From NCBI RefSeq assembly GCF_001310225.1, contig NZ_CP012898.1, positions 186,001 to 250,000 on the forward strand: DNA of 64,000 nt, read 5' to 3'. The position numbers and the translations under genes are program-made. This stretch comes from Pseudalgibacter alginicilyticus (GTDB lineage: Bacteria > Bacteroidota > Bacteroidia > Flavobacteriales > Flavobacteriaceae). Under the pieces are notes generated by a model. That model searched no databases. It saw nothing but the letters and a program-made list of their open reading frames with translations, and was not told the DNA's origin. This document shows, piece by piece, positions 9,944 through 18,958 of the stretch; positions within the stretch are counted from its first letter, which is position 1; every line of letters begins with the position of its first letter.

Positions 9944-11314
9944 CTAAATTTTATCAAAAACAATTCGTTTTACTTTTTTATTTCTACGTAAATAACTTTG
10001 AATAATATGTTGAGTATCCCTATTGTTTTCCATAGGAGTGATGATTGATGCTAACACATCCATGTTATTGATTTGATAATTCAAATTGAAGAAACCTAAA
10101 CCCTTAAAAACGCCGTTTTCAATAAGAATGGCGCTGCGTTCATCAATATCTCTACCTTTATCAATAATTACCATGTTTTTGTTTTTGTAACTATTTTTAT
10201 CAATAAGTTGGGTTACTCGTTGGTTGTATGTTTCTGGTAATTCCTTTTGAATACATGCTCCTTTGCAGCTTTTAATATCATAGTTAAAACAACTATTCTT
10301 GGTTTTATAAATCCCAGTTAGTTTTTGGCAAAGTCCGTATTCTTCTACAGCTTTTTCCATGAAACTTTTTCCACTTTGGCGGTTACTAAATGTAGTTATA
10401 GGGTGTTTTCTACCATCAGCTATATCAATTTTTAGGTTTATATATTTGTTTTCATCTTTAAAACTATATAAAGCATGGGTAAATACCGTTCGTCTTAAAG
10501 CGCGATTATAAATGGGTTTATTTCGTTTAATTTCTTCGCTTTCTTTTAAAAGGGCTACCAATTCACTTCCAGTAGCTTCGTAAGTAACCGATGCTACATG
10601 CAATTGAATACGTTTTGATTTGTGATTGGTATTAGTAAAGTGCTGATTGATGCGTTTTTTTATGTTGTTGCTTTTACCTATATAAATAATGTTGCCTTCA
10701 GAATTATGAATATAATATACACCTGTTATGGAAGGTAAGCTTTCAATAATATCAATATGCTTAGGTTCTAATTGTTTTTTTGGATTTAATCGAATAGATT
10801 TTTGGATGATACTTTTAGTAGTGTCCTTGTCTAACAGAAGCTTAAAGAGCTTAACAGTAGCTATAGCATCACCAGAAGCACGATGCCTATCTGTAACAGG
10901 AATTCCTAATGAGCGCACTAATTTTCCAAGGCTATACGAAACTTGCCCAGGGATTAAGTTTTTAGATAATTCAACAGTACACAGCGATGGTCTTTCATAT
11001 TCGTAGCCTAACCTTCTAAATTCAGTGCATAAAATCCTATAATCAAAATCGGCGTTGTGGGCTACTAAAATAGTGTCTTCGGTAATTTCTATAATACGTT
11101 TTGCAACTTCATAAAACTTGGGAGCGTTGCGCAACATATTACTGTTTATTCCTGTAAGATTTACCACAAAAGGCTGAATATCTCGTTCCGGATTAACAAG
11201 ACTAATAAATTGATCTACCACTTCATGGCCGTCATATTTATAAATAGCAATTTCTGTGATACCTTCTTCATTAAATTTTCCACCAGTGGTTTCTATGTCT
11301 AATATTGCGTACAA
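9944..11314 (-). CDS. DnaQ-type 3'-5' exonuclease fused to a GIY-YIG endonuclease domain
   Basis: The N-terminal module is a DEDD exonuclease with DIETTG at residues 6-11, HNAD in the middle and HRASGDA near 144-150, as in the DNA polymerase III epsilon subunit. The second half begins with a GIY-YIG nuclease (GVYYIH near 198, YIGKS near 211) as in UvrC and Cho, followed by a region with several cysteines. Such fusions are thought to act in DNA repair. I chose TTG 11314, which gives the family-typical start MYAILDIETTGG and a 22-base gap to yggS. The only upstream ATG (11377) adds 21 residues with no match to the exonuclease fold and overlaps yggS by 41 bases. Confidence 0.85.
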   Translation of the reverse strand: MYAILDIETTGGKFNEEGITEIAIYKYDGHEVVDQFISLVNPERDIQPFVVNLTGINSNMLRNAPKFYEVAKRIIEITEDTILVAHNADFDYRILCTEFRRLGYEYERPSLCTVELSKNLIPGQVSYSLGKLVRSLGIPVTDRHRASGDAIATVKLFKLLLDKDTTKSIIQKSIRLNPKKQLEPKHIDIIESLPSITGVYYIHNSEGNIIYIGKSNNIKKRINQHFTNTNHKSKRIQLHVASVTYEATGSELVALLKESEEIKRNKPIYNRALRRTVFTHALYSFKDENKYINLKIDIADGRKHPITTFSNRQSGKSFMEKAVEEYGLCQKLTGIYKTKNSCFNYDIKSCKGACIQKELPETYNQRVTQLIDKNSYKNKNMVIIDKGRDIDERSAILIENGVFKGLGFFNLNYQINNMDVLASIITPMENNRDTQHIIQSYLRRNKKVKRIVFDKI

Positions 11315-11336
11315 TAAATGCTTATGCGTTTTTTTG

Positions 11337-12008
11337 TTAAATTGAATAATTTCTACTTCCAAAAATACTACTGCCAACTCGTATCATGTTACTACCACAA
11401 TCAATTGCTAATTGATAATCACCACTCATGCCCATAGAAATGATTTGAGGGTTAAAGTTAAAAGATTTAAGCGGTTTTAGCTCATTAAAAGTGTTTTTTA
11501 AAAGTGTGAATTCTTTTTTTATCTGTTGTTCATCATCAGTAAAAGTAGCCATGCCCATAAGGCCAATTATGTTGATGTTTTTTAAGGCTGAAAAATCTTT
11601 AGATTCAATAATTTTGGAAGCTTCTGTTTTCTGCATTCCGAATTTTGAATCTTCAGTAGCTATTTTAATTTGAAATAAACAATCAATAATCCGATTATGT
11701 TTTTGGGCCTGTTTATTTATTTCTTCTAATAATTTAAAATTATCTACAGCATGAATTAAACGTACAAAGGGTGCCATATATTTTACTTTATTTTTTTGTA
11801 CGTGTCCAATCATATGCCAATTTATATCCTTGGGCATGGTTTCATGCTTTTCAACCATTTCTTGTATTTTGTTTTCACCAAATATGCGTTGTCCAGCATT
11901 GTAGGCTTCCATCAAATCTGGAATGGGTTTTGTTTTTGAAACAGCTACTAAAGTAACATGACTAGGTATGTTTGATTTTATATGGTTGAGGTTTGCTTTT
12001 ATCTGCAT
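11337..12008 (-). CDS. yggS: YggS/PLPBP family pyridoxal-phosphate homeostasis protein
   Basis: This is a 223-residue single-domain TIM-barrel PLP-binding protein of the YggS/PROSC family. The PLP lysine is Lys25 in VAVSKTKP, and the family segments FGENKIQEM, WHMIGHVQKNK and SMGMSGDY are all present. The family has no known enzymatic activity and is linked to vitamin B6 and amino-acid homeostasis. It probably heads a two-gene operon with the exonuclease fusion downstream. Confidence 0.93.
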   Translation of the reverse strand: MQIKANLNHIKSNIPSHVTLVAVSKTKPIPDLMEAYNAGQRIFGENKIQEMVEKHETMPKDINWHMIGHVQKNKVKYMAPFVRLIHAVDNFKLLEEINKQAQKHNRIIDCLFQIKIATEDSKFGMQKTEASKIIESKDFSALKNINIIGLMGMATFTDDEQQIKKEFTLLKNTFNELKPLKSFNFNPQIISMGMSGDYQLAIDCGSNMIRVGSSIFGSRNYSI

Positions 12009-12063
12009 TATTTTATTTTGAATGTTGTATACTATTAGTTTTTTAAAGCTTGGTAATAGATAA

Positions 12064-12963
12064 CTAAATAATTCTATTTAAAAATTGCGAGGAAACTATT
12101 TCAGCTTTCTTGGTTTTAGAATAGTCATAAAAACCTTCTCCTGATTTTATGCCTAATTTTCCAGATTTCACCATATTGATAAGCAGTGGGCAAGGAGCAT
12201 ATTTTGGGTTTTTAAAACCATCGTGCATAACATTTAATATAGATAGGCAAACATCTAATCCTATTAAATCGGCTAATTGCAGTGGTCCCATAGGGTGTGC
12301 CATGCCTAATTTCATAACCGTATCAATTTCATATACACCCGCCACACCATTTTCTAAGGTGTCTATGGACTCATTAATCATAGGCATTAGAATGCGATTA
12401 GCCACAAAACCTGGAGCATCATTAACTTCAACAGGAATTTTGTTCAATTTTTTAGATAAATCCATGATGCTTTTTGTTATAACATCACTGGTTTTGGAGC
12501 CTCTTATTACTTCAACTAATTTCATGATGGGCACAGGATTCATAAAATGCATTCCAATTACTTTGTCTGCTCTGTTTGTTGCGGCTCCAATTTTAGTGAT
12601 GGAAATGGAAGAAGTGTTACTTGCTAAAATAGTTTCAGAAGGACAAGCTTCATCTAATTGTTTAAAAATATTCAGTTTTAAATCAATATCTTCTGTAGCT
12701 GCTTCAACGACCAAATCAGCTTGTTTTACAGATTCGGATAAGTTTGATGATGTGATAATGTTTGAAAGAGTTTGAAGTTTTATTTCTTCGGAAATAGTTT
12801 CTTTTGAAACCATTCTGTCTAAGTTTTTAGAAATGATAGCAAGTCCATTTTTGAGTGTACCCTCACTAATATCTATTAGTTGTACTTTAAAACCATTTTG
12901 GGCAAAAGTATGGGCTATGCCGTTTCCCATAGTGCCAGCACCTATAACAGCAATGTTTTTCAT
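12064..12963 (-). CDS. 3-hydroxyacyl-CoA (3-hydroxybutyryl-CoA) dehydrogenase
   Basis: The enzyme oxidises L-3-hydroxyacyl-CoA with NAD+, or runs in reverse, in fatty-acid or butanoate metabolism. The Rossmann motif GAGTMG is at residues 8-13. The catalytic histidine lies in the IGMHFMNPVP segment near residue 137, and the C-terminal dimerisation domain is complete (299 residues). It is a single-domain Hbd/PaaH-type protein, not fused to enoyl-CoA hydratase. No beta-oxidation partners are adjacent, so the exact substrate is open. Confidence 0.88.
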   Translation of the reverse strand: MKNIAVIGAGTMGNGIAHTFAQNGFKVQLIDISEGTLKNGLAIISKNLDRMVSKETISEEIKLQTLSNIITSSNLSESVKQADLVVEAATEDIDLKLNIFKQLDEACPSETILASNTSSISITKIGAATNRADKVIGMHFMNPVPIMKLVEVIRGSKTSDVITKSIMDLSKKLNKIPVEVNDAPGFVANRILMPMINESIDTLENGVAGVYEIDTVMKLGMAHPMGPLQLADLIGLDVCLSILNVMHDGFKNPKYAPCPLLINMVKSGKLGIKSGEGFYDYSKTKKAEIVSSQFLNRII

Positions 12964-13274
12964 ATTTTAGATTCTTTTCATTTCCAAATGGCAGGAAATA
13001 TTTGATTTATGATTTTCTAAAAAAAAGGAAACAGGGTATGTTCAATACTTCTAAAAAAGTCAAAACATTTGCAAATTTTAAAATAAAAATTATTGTAAGT
13101 ATAATTTCGCCAGAAATCATTATTGCACTATGCCAATAATACATCCTTGCTCCCCATTATATCTATATTTTTTTAGCATTTATTTTTTCTGCATAATTTT
13201 TAGCGATGAGTATTTGTAATATAGTTGATGACATTACTTTGTTATTAGTACCTCATACACCTTGTAATGACTTT
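12964..13274. other. Intergenic region upstream of the hydroxyacyl-CoA dehydrogenase gene
   Basis: These 311 bases lie between two leftward genes and should contain the promoter of the dehydrogenase. I found no RNA gene, strong hairpin, repeat or credible small ORF. Confidence 0.5.
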
Positions 13275-14234
13275 TTAAAAACATTCAATAATTTGCGTAG
13301 CAACTCGTAATGCTTCTGTACCATCATGTAGTGTTACTATTGGCATTTTATTATTATTGATAGCATCTGCAAATGTTTCTAATTCGTCTAAAATAGAATT
13401 ATTATCGGCTACTTTTGGATTATCAAAATAAATTTGTTTTTTAACACCTTCAGCATTTTGAAGTACCATATCAAAATCTCCTGGATTTTCTGGAGCATCT
13501 TTCATTTTTACGACTTCACATTTTTTAGTGAGAAAATCTACAGATATATAGGCATCTTTTTGAAAGAAACGTGCTTTACGCATTTTTTTTAGAGAAATTC
13601 TACTAGCCGTTAAATTCGCAACGCAGCCGTTTTCAAATTCTAAACGCGCATTGGCAATATCGGGGGTATCACTAATAACAGCAACACCACTAGCAGAAAT
13701 AGTTTTAACTTTAGATTTTACAATACTTAATATAATATCAATATCATGAATCATTAAATCTAAAACAACAGGAACATCAGTACCACGAGGGTTAAATTCT
13801 GCCAATCGATGCGTTTCAATAAACATGGGCGATTTAATATCGTTTTTTACAGCTAAAAAAGCAGGGTTAAAACGCTCTACATGCCCAACTTGACCCCGTA
13901 AATTATTTTTAGCTAAAAGTTCTCTAATGTGCTCAGCTTCTTCAACTGTATTGGTAATAGGTTTTTCAATAAAAATATGTTTACCTTTTGAAATAGCCAT
14001 TTTTGCACACTCGTAATGAGAAAGTGTAGGTGTAACAATATCTACCACATCCACAGCATCAATAAGCGCTTCAATAGAATCAAAATATTTATACCCCAAT
14101 TCAGCTTCTACTTTTTTTGCATTGCTTATATCGGCATCATAAAAACCAACTAAATCATATTTTTCAGATTGCTTAAGAAGTCTTAAATGAATTTTTCCTA
14201 AGTGCCCAGCACCAAGTACACCAGCTTTTAACAT
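13275..14234 (-). CDS. Gfo/Idh/MocA family NAD(P)-dependent oxidoreductase
   Basis: The N-terminal Rossmann domain has GAGHLG at residues 8-13, and the family EKP motif appears in IEKPITN near residue 90. A C-terminal alpha/beta substrate domain completes a 319-residue protein. Members oxidise or reduce sugars and related alcohols; the substrate cannot be inferred here. I chose ATG 14234 because it places the nucleotide-binding strand directly after the start. A longer frame from 14294 adds 20 residues with no match to the fold. It diverges from pcm. Confidence 0.85.
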   Translation of the reverse strand: MLKAGVLGAGHLGKIHLRLLKQSEKYDLVGFYDADISNAKKVEAELGYKYFDSIEALIDAVDVVDIVTPTLSHYECAKMAISKGKHIFIEKPITNTVEEAEHIRELLAKNNLRGQVGHVERFNPAFLAVKNDIKSPMFIETHRLAEFNPRGTDVPVVLDLMIHDIDIILSIVKSKVKTISASGVAVISDTPDIANARLEFENGCVANLTASRISLKKMRKARFFQKDAYISVDFLTKKCEVVKMKDAPENPGDFDMVLQNAEGVKKQIYFDNPKVADNNSILDELETFADAINNNKMPIVTLHDGTEALRVATQIIECF

Positions 14235-14394
14235 ACTATATAACGTTTTGAACAAAAATAAGATATTTAAAGTACGAATTCCATATATTTTCAACTAAAT
14301 TTTAATCATTTTTCATTAGAAATAAAAAAATGAATAAACCCTTTTATCCTAAAAATGTTTGATTATTTTTAGGCTTAAATAAACCGCACTATCA

Positions 14395-15036
14395 TTGAAA
14401 GATACATTTAAACACAAGGGCATGCGACAGCAGTTGGTTACTGTTTTAGTAACCAAAGGAATAAAGAATGAAAAGGTTTTGAGAGCCATTGCTAAAATAC
14501 CAAGACATTTATTTATGGATTCGAGTTTTTTGGATCATGCATACCAAGATAAAGCGTTTCCTATTGCGGCAGATCAAACCATTTCTCAACCTTACACTGT
14601 CGCTTTTCAAACGGAACTGTTACAAGTCAAAAAAGATGACAAAGTATTAGAAATAGGTACAGGTAGTGGTTATCAAACAGCTGTTTTGTGTGAGCTTGGA
14701 GCTAAGGTGTTTAGTATTGAGCGTCAACAAGAATTATTTAAAAAAACGAGTAAATTTTTACCGCAATTAGGTTATCGTGCTAAAAAACTAATTTTTGGTG
14801 ATGGCTACAAAGGATTAAAAGAAGAAGCACCATTTGATAGTATAATTGTAACAGCGGGCGCACCTTTTGTGCCAAAACCATTATTAAGTCAACTAAAAAT
14901 AGGAGGTAGATTGGTTATTCCTGTGGGTGAGGATGTTCAAATTATGACGCTTTTTATTAGAAATGGCGCAAAAGAATTTGAACAGCATGAGTTTGGTGAG
15001 TTTAGATTTGTACCCTTGCTAGAGGATAAAAATTAA
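14395..15036 (+). CDS. pcm: Protein-L-isoaspartate O-methyltransferase
   Basis: Pcm methylates L-isoaspartyl residues with S-adenosylmethionine, starting repair of damaged proteins. The SAM-binding motif LEIGTGSGYQTAVL lies near residue 80, preceded by the substrate-side QTISQPYTVA segment. The 213-residue length is normal. The start is a TTG (14395), which gives the family-typical N terminus MKDTFKHKGMR; the next in-frame ATG would remove nine conserved residues. Confidence 0.9.
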   Translation: MKDTFKHKGMRQQLVTVLVTKGIKNEKVLRAIAKIPRHLFMDSSFLDHAYQDKAFPIAADQTISQPYTVAFQTELLQVKKDDKVLEIGTGSGYQTAVLCELGAKVFSIERQQELFKKTSKFLPQLGYRAKKLIFGDGYKGLKEEAPFDSIIVTAGAPFVPKPLLSQLKIGGRLVIPVGEDVQIMTLFIRNGAKEFEQHEFGEFRFVPLLEDKN

Positions 15037-15127
15037 AATTAGTTTCAATTTATTGCTTTAGCCTGTAGATTTAACTTTGGAGTAAAGCAGTATTTAGGGG
15101 TTTAGTTTTGTGAAACTTTATAAAAAA

Positions 15128-15691
15128 CTAATAACTACTATAGGTGTTAGTTTGTTCTTTTGGTAAGTAGACGTTTGGAATTGGAGAGTCTGGAGTTTCT
15201 AAATTCCAAAAAACATTTACAATCCACCATCTTTCTTCATCATTTACAAGCTGGAAGCTATGAATACCTCTCATAAAAGGTTCTTCGTCTGTATGGCTAT
15301 AATAGGCTTCGTAAGTACTAAAAACGTGGGCAATATTTCCAAAAGTATTAATAGTTCGAGAGATTTCTTTTTCAAAAAAGCCTTGTTCTTTTAGCCATGC
15401 TTCTGATTTTTTTATATAATCAGCGGGTGATAAATAACTTACTAAATGAAAGCCTTCGCTATTTTTTCCAGATGGTATGAGTTTGGCGTTAGGTTGAAAC
15501 AAGTATTTAAATAAGGTCCAATTTCTTTTAGCTCCTTTTTCTCCAGATATTACGGCGTAAAAAGTTTCTAAAGTACTATCCAATGTCTTTACTCTGTCTG
15601 AATAATCTATCATTGGCTCGTTGCTAGTTTTTTGAGCTTGTATAGATATTATTGTAAAACATAAAATGAATATAGAAACAAATTTTTTCAT
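15128..15691 (-). CDS. Secreted NTF2-like (SnoaL/DUF4440-type) hypothetical protein
   Basis: This is a 187-residue protein with an N-terminal signal peptide (about 1-19, ending IQAQ). The rest has the pattern of an NTF2-like cone: an N-terminal helix with an FYAVISGE segment, a central FGNIAHVFSTYEAYYS strand and a final WWIVNVFW strand. No catalytic residues can be assigned, and the ligand or function is unknown. It sits alone between pcm and smpB. Confidence 0.65.
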   Translation of the reverse strand: MKKFVSIFILCFTIISIQAQKTSNEPMIDYSDRVKTLDSTLETFYAVISGEKGAKRNWTLFKYLFQPNAKLIPSGKNSEGFHLVSYLSPADYIKKSEAWLKEQGFFEKEISRTINTFGNIAHVFSTYEAYYSHTDEEPFMRGIHSFQLVNDEERWWIVNVFWNLETPDSPIPNVYLPKEQTNTYSSY

Positions 15692-15763
15692 CTGTATAAA
15701 TTAAAATTTAGAAATTAATCAAATTTAAAATTAGTCACAATTATTATAATTCAAAGTATTAAA

Positions 15764-16222
15764 TTAGTTGTAACTTTTTTTTATTCTATCCAAATCGCGC
15801 TTATTATCACGGTCTTTTATAGTTTCTCGTTTGTCAAATAGTTTTTTCCCCTTAGCAAGAGCAATATCCATTTTTGCATAACCTTTATCGTTTATAAACA
15901 AGCGTAATGGCACAATAGTTAATCCGCTAGCCTGCACTTCTTTTAAAAGTTTTTTTAGCTCTCTTTTATTTAAAAGTAGTTTTCTTTCTGCTTTAGGGCG
16001 GTGATTATAATAATTGCCAAAGGCATATTCTTCAATAGTAGCGTTAATTACAAAAAGTTCACCTTTTTCATTAAACTCACAAAAGCTTTCAGCAATAGAA
16101 GCCTTACTGCTTCTTATAGATTTAATTTCAGTACCTGTTAGTACAATACCCGCTGTGTACTTATCTAATATTTCGTATGAGAAGCGTGCTTTTTTGTTTA
16201 GTATGTTGACTCTTTTTTGCAT
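15764..16222 (-). CDS. smpB: SsrA-binding protein SmpB
   Basis: SmpB binds the tRNA-like domain of tmRNA and brings it to stalled ribosomes in trans-translation. The conserved VLTGTEIKSIR and KGYAKMDIALAKGKKLFDKR segments and the basic C-terminal tail are all present. I chose ATG 16222 (152 residues, starting MQKRVNILNK); a TTG at 16231 would add three residues. tmRNA itself is not visible in this window. Confidence 0.94.
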   Translation of the reverse strand: MQKRVNILNKKARFSYEILDKYTAGIVLTGTEIKSIRSSKASIAESFCEFNEKGELFVINATIEEYAFGNYYNHRPKAERKLLLNKRELKKLLKEVQASGLTIVPLRLFINDKGYAKMDIALAKGKKLFDKRETIKDRDNKRDLDRIKKSYN

Positions 16223-16368
16223 GAAGCACAAAATTACATAATTTTAAGTTGTTATATTTTTTAAAAGCGTTTTTTTGAATAAAAATTAATTAATTATATC
16301 TGTCAATATTTAAACCATAATATCAGTTTATAATATTTCTTTTTCTATGGATTTCTCATAAACATTTG

Positions 16369-16376
16369 TATTTTTG
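16369..16376 (+). promoter_or_regulatory. Candidate -7 element (TATTTTTG) for lpdA
   Basis: This octamer fits the Bacteroidetes -7 consensus TAnnTTTG and would start a leader of roughly 30 bases before ATG 16413. No good -33 TTTG is seen at the usual distance, so the call is weak. Confidence 0.3.
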
Positions 16377-16412
16377 ATTTTCTGTTTAAAATGAAAAATT
16401 CAATTAAATAAT

Positions 16413-17813
16413 ATGAATTCATACGATGTAGCCGTTATAGGCTCGGGCCCAGGAGGGTATGTTGCAGCTATACGTTGCGCACAATTAGGAATGAAAACTG
16501 CCATTATTGAAAAATATAGCACCCTTGGCGGCACGTGTTTAAATGTTGGATGTATTCCAAGTAAAGCGCTTTTAGATTCGTCGCATCATTATGAAGATGC
16601 AGTAAAGCATTTTGAAGAACATGGTATTGATATCCCTGGAGATATAAAGGTTAATCTTGAAAAAATGATTTCAAGAAAACAAGCCGTAGTAGATCAAACT
16701 ACTGGTGGTATTGATTTTTTAATGAAGAAAAACAATATTGATGTATATCAAGGGTTAGGTGCTTTTAAAGATGCGACTCACATTACAATTACGGGTGAGG
16801 AAACTACAGAAATTGAAGCGAAAAACACGATTATAGCTACAGGAAGTAAACCTTCAAGTTTACCTTTTATCAATATTGATAAAGAACGTATTATAACTTC
16901 TACCGAAGCTTTAAAACTAAAAGAAATTCCTAAACACTTAATTGTTATAGGAGGCGGTGTAATCGGTTTGGAATTAGGGCAGGTTTATAAGCGATTAGGT
17001 GCTGATGTTTCTGTTGTGGAATTTATGGATAGAATCATTCCAACTATGGATGCTGGTTTATCTAAAGAGTTGAATAAAGTTTTAAAGAAGCAAAAATTTA
17101 AAATAAATATTTCTCATAAAGTAAAATCTGTTGAGCGTGTTGGAGATCAAGTTATTGTAAAAGCAGACAACAAAAAAGGAGAAGAAATAGAGTTCAAAGG
17201 CGATTACTGTTTGGTTTCTGTAGGTCGTAAGCCATACACAGACGGTTTAAATGCGGATGCAGCAGGTGTAAAACTAACAGACAGAGGGCAAATAGAAGTT
17301 AATGAGCATTTACAAACATCTGCATCTAATATTTATGCTATTGGTGATGTGGTTAAGGGGGCTATGTTAGCTCATAAAGCAGAAGAAGAAGGGGTATTTG
17401 TTGCAGAAATCTTGGCAGGACAAAAACCTCATATAGATTATAATTTAATTCCAGGTGTGGTTTATACTTGGCCTGAAGTGGCAGCAGTAGGTAAAACTGA
17501 AGAACAGCTAAAAGAGTCTGGTATAGATTACAAAGTTGGATCTTTTCCAATGCGTGCTTTAGGAAGAAGTAGAGCAAGTATGGATTTAGATGGTTTTGTT
17601 AAAATTTTAGCGGATAAAACAACTGATGAAATTTTAGGGGTTCATATGATTGGAGCACGTGCAGCAGATATGATTGCCGAAGCGGTTGTAGCTATGGAAT
17701 ACCGTGCATCTGCAGAAGATGTGTCTCGTATGAGTCATGCTCACCCAACATTTACAGAGGCTATTAAAGAAGCAGCTTTAGCGGCTACAGACGATAGAGC
17801 GTTACATATCTAA
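16413..17813 (+). CDS. lpdA: Dihydrolipoyl dehydrogenase (E3)
   Basis: E3 is the flavoprotein that reoxidises dihydrolipoamide in 2-oxoacid dehydrogenase complexes and the glycine cleavage system. The FAD-binding GSGPGG is at residues 11-16, and the redox disulfide Cys42/Cys47 lies in GGTCLNVGCIPSK. A second Rossmann motif GGGVIG and the catalytic HAHPTFTE (His444, Glu449) are present. The length of 466 is normal. No E1 or E2 gene is adjacent, so it probably serves several complexes in trans. Confidence 0.95.
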   Translation: MNSYDVAVIGSGPGGYVAAIRCAQLGMKTAIIEKYSTLGGTCLNVGCIPSKALLDSSHHYEDAVKHFEEHGIDIPGDIKVNLEKMISRKQAVVDQTTGGIDFLMKKNNIDVYQGLGAFKDATHITITGEETTEIEAKNTIIATGSKPSSLPFINIDKERIITSTEALKLKEIPKHLIVIGGGVIGLELGQVYKRLGADVSVVEFMDRIIPTMDAGLSKELNKVLKKQKFKINISHKVKSVERVGDQVIVKADNKKGEEIEFKGDYCLVSVGRKPYTDGLNADAAGVKLTDRGQIEVNEHLQTSASNIYAIGDVVKGAMLAHKAEEEGVFVAEILAGQKPHIDYNLIPGVVYTWPEVAAVGKTEEQLKESGIDYKVGSFPMRALGRSRASMDLDGFVKILADKTTDEILGVHMIGARAADMIAEAVVAMEYRASAEDVSRMSHAHPTFTEAIKEAALAATDDRALHI

Positions 17814-17814
17814 T

Positions 17815-17888
17815 ACCATCCTCCTGCTATTGCAGGGATGGTTATATTATAAAAGCGAATCTTAACTAAATTAGTTGGGTTCGCTTTT
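17815..17888 (+). terminator. Tandem hairpins and intrinsic terminator after lpdA
   Basis: Two hairpins follow the lpdA stop. The first pairs ACCATCC (from about 17816) with GATGGT (ending about 17843) through a CTGC/GCAG inner stem. The second pairs AAAAGCGAA (17851-17859) with TTCGCTTTT (17880-17888), with an inner AACTAA/TTAGTT stem, and runs directly into T residues. The second is a good Rho-independent terminator. Confidence 0.75.
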
Positions 17889-18176
17889 TTAGTTTACTAA
17901 TTCATTTTTAGTTACTATATATAAATTATTAGAATATGTAGGCAAGAAGCGTATATCTGTATTTTAAAATTAGTTTGAATTAGGAATTAATATGTGTTTG
18001 TAGAGTTTCATGATTATCATGTTAAGTTGAACCTTTTCTCTATCAAATTTCTTCTTTTTATTTTTAGAAAATAAGACCGTGAATCCTTTAAAATAATATT
18101 ATTTTTATTTTATCATTTATTTGTGACCTTTTAAAAAAGGTTGTGTCTTAGAAATGAGAAGTAACTAAGCTATTAT
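17889..18176. other. Upstream region of the sigma factor operon
   Basis: With the terminator, this completes a 363-base gap between lpdA and the sigma gene. It is AT-rich and should hold the sigma operon promoter, but I cannot single out an element and see no small gene. Confidence 0.4.
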
Positions 18177-18752
18177 TTGAAAACCCTCAACAACATAGAT
18201 TATAAATCTGATGAAGATTTGGTTAGGGACATTGTGAAAACCAATGACACCTTGCTTTTTGAAGAGTTGTATGATAGATACGCTATGTTGGTATATAATA
18301 AATGTTACGGTTTTGCTAAAGATTCTGATGAAGCTAAAGACTTAACCCAAGATGTTTTTTTGAAGCTATTTGTTAAACTGGCAAGTTTTAAAGAAAAATC
18401 CAAATTCTCAACATGGTTATATGCCTTTACCTATAATCATTGTGTAAATTATGTAACGAGAAACACTGCTAAAAAATTTGAAAAGCAGTCAGTTGACTAT
18501 ACAGATATTGAAAACCTTTCAGAAGATGATGATGACGATCATTCCTTTCTTGAAATGAAAGTAGATAAGTTAAAAATCGCTTTAGATATGATTTCTCCTG
18601 ATGAAAAAATGATACTGCTGTTAAAATACCAAGATTTACTTTCAATAAAAGAAATTGAAGATGTTTTATCAATTGGAGAAAGTGCCGTGAAAATGAGAAT
18701 TAAACGTGCTAAAGATAAGCTTAAAGCCGTATATAATAATAACCTTAACTAA
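18177..18752 (+). CDS. RNA polymerase ECF-type sigma factor
   Basis: The 191-residue protein contains sigma-70 region 2 (DEAKDLTQDVFLKLF near residue 60) and region 4 with a helix-turn-helix (LSIKEIEDVLSIGESAVKMRIKRAK near the C terminus). The two are joined by an acidic linker with a run of aspartates. The start is a TTG at 18177. Its stop overlaps the next start as TAATG, and the mechanosensitive channel follows, so the three genes form one operon. There is no membrane anti-sigma factor of the FecR type nearby. Confidence 0.88.
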   Translation: MKTLNNIDYKSDEDLVRDIVKTNDTLLFEELYDRYAMLVYNKCYGFAKDSDEAKDLTQDVFLKLFVKLASFKEKSKFSTWLYAFTYNHCVNYVTRNTAKKFEKQSVDYTDIENLSEDDDDDHSFLEMKVDKLKIALDMISPDEKMILLLKYQDLLSIKEIEDVLSIGESAVKMRIKRAKDKLKAVYNNNLN

Positions 18753-18952
18753 TGGATAATCCGTTTAAAGATATAAATAAGCCTCTTAAGGAAGTTCCAC
18801 AAGAACTTAAGGCTAAGGTTATGCATGATATTGCTGTTGCTAAATTGCTTATGGAGTTAGCAGCTTTGTTTTCATATAATATTGGAGATTTAATAGAATC
18901 TGTAATGAAACAAAGAAAAAACACAAATAATCACCCAAATAATAAAATTTAA
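18752..18952 (+). CDS. Small protein coupled to the sigma factor, possible anti-sigma partner
   Basis: This is a 66-residue protein whose ATG overlaps the TAA of the sigma gene and which ends 6 bases before the channel start. It begins with a Pro-rich polar segment, has one amphipathic to hydrophobic helix (about 28-50, containing KLLMELAALFSYNIGDLI) and ends in a polar Asn/Lys tail. I do not recognise a family. Tight coupling suggests it modulates the sigma factor or tethers it at the membrane, but nothing in the sequence proves this. Confidence 0.6.
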   Translation: MDNPFKDINKPLKEVPQELKAKVMHDIAVAKLLMELAALFSYNIGDLIESVMKQRKNTNNHPNNKI

Positions 18953-18958
18953 TTAAAA

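Noticed and set aside
15054-15089. TGCTTTA/TAAAGCA inverted repeat between pcm and the NTF2-like gene as a terminator
   Set aside because: The loop is over 20 bases and no T run follows, so it is too weak to call.
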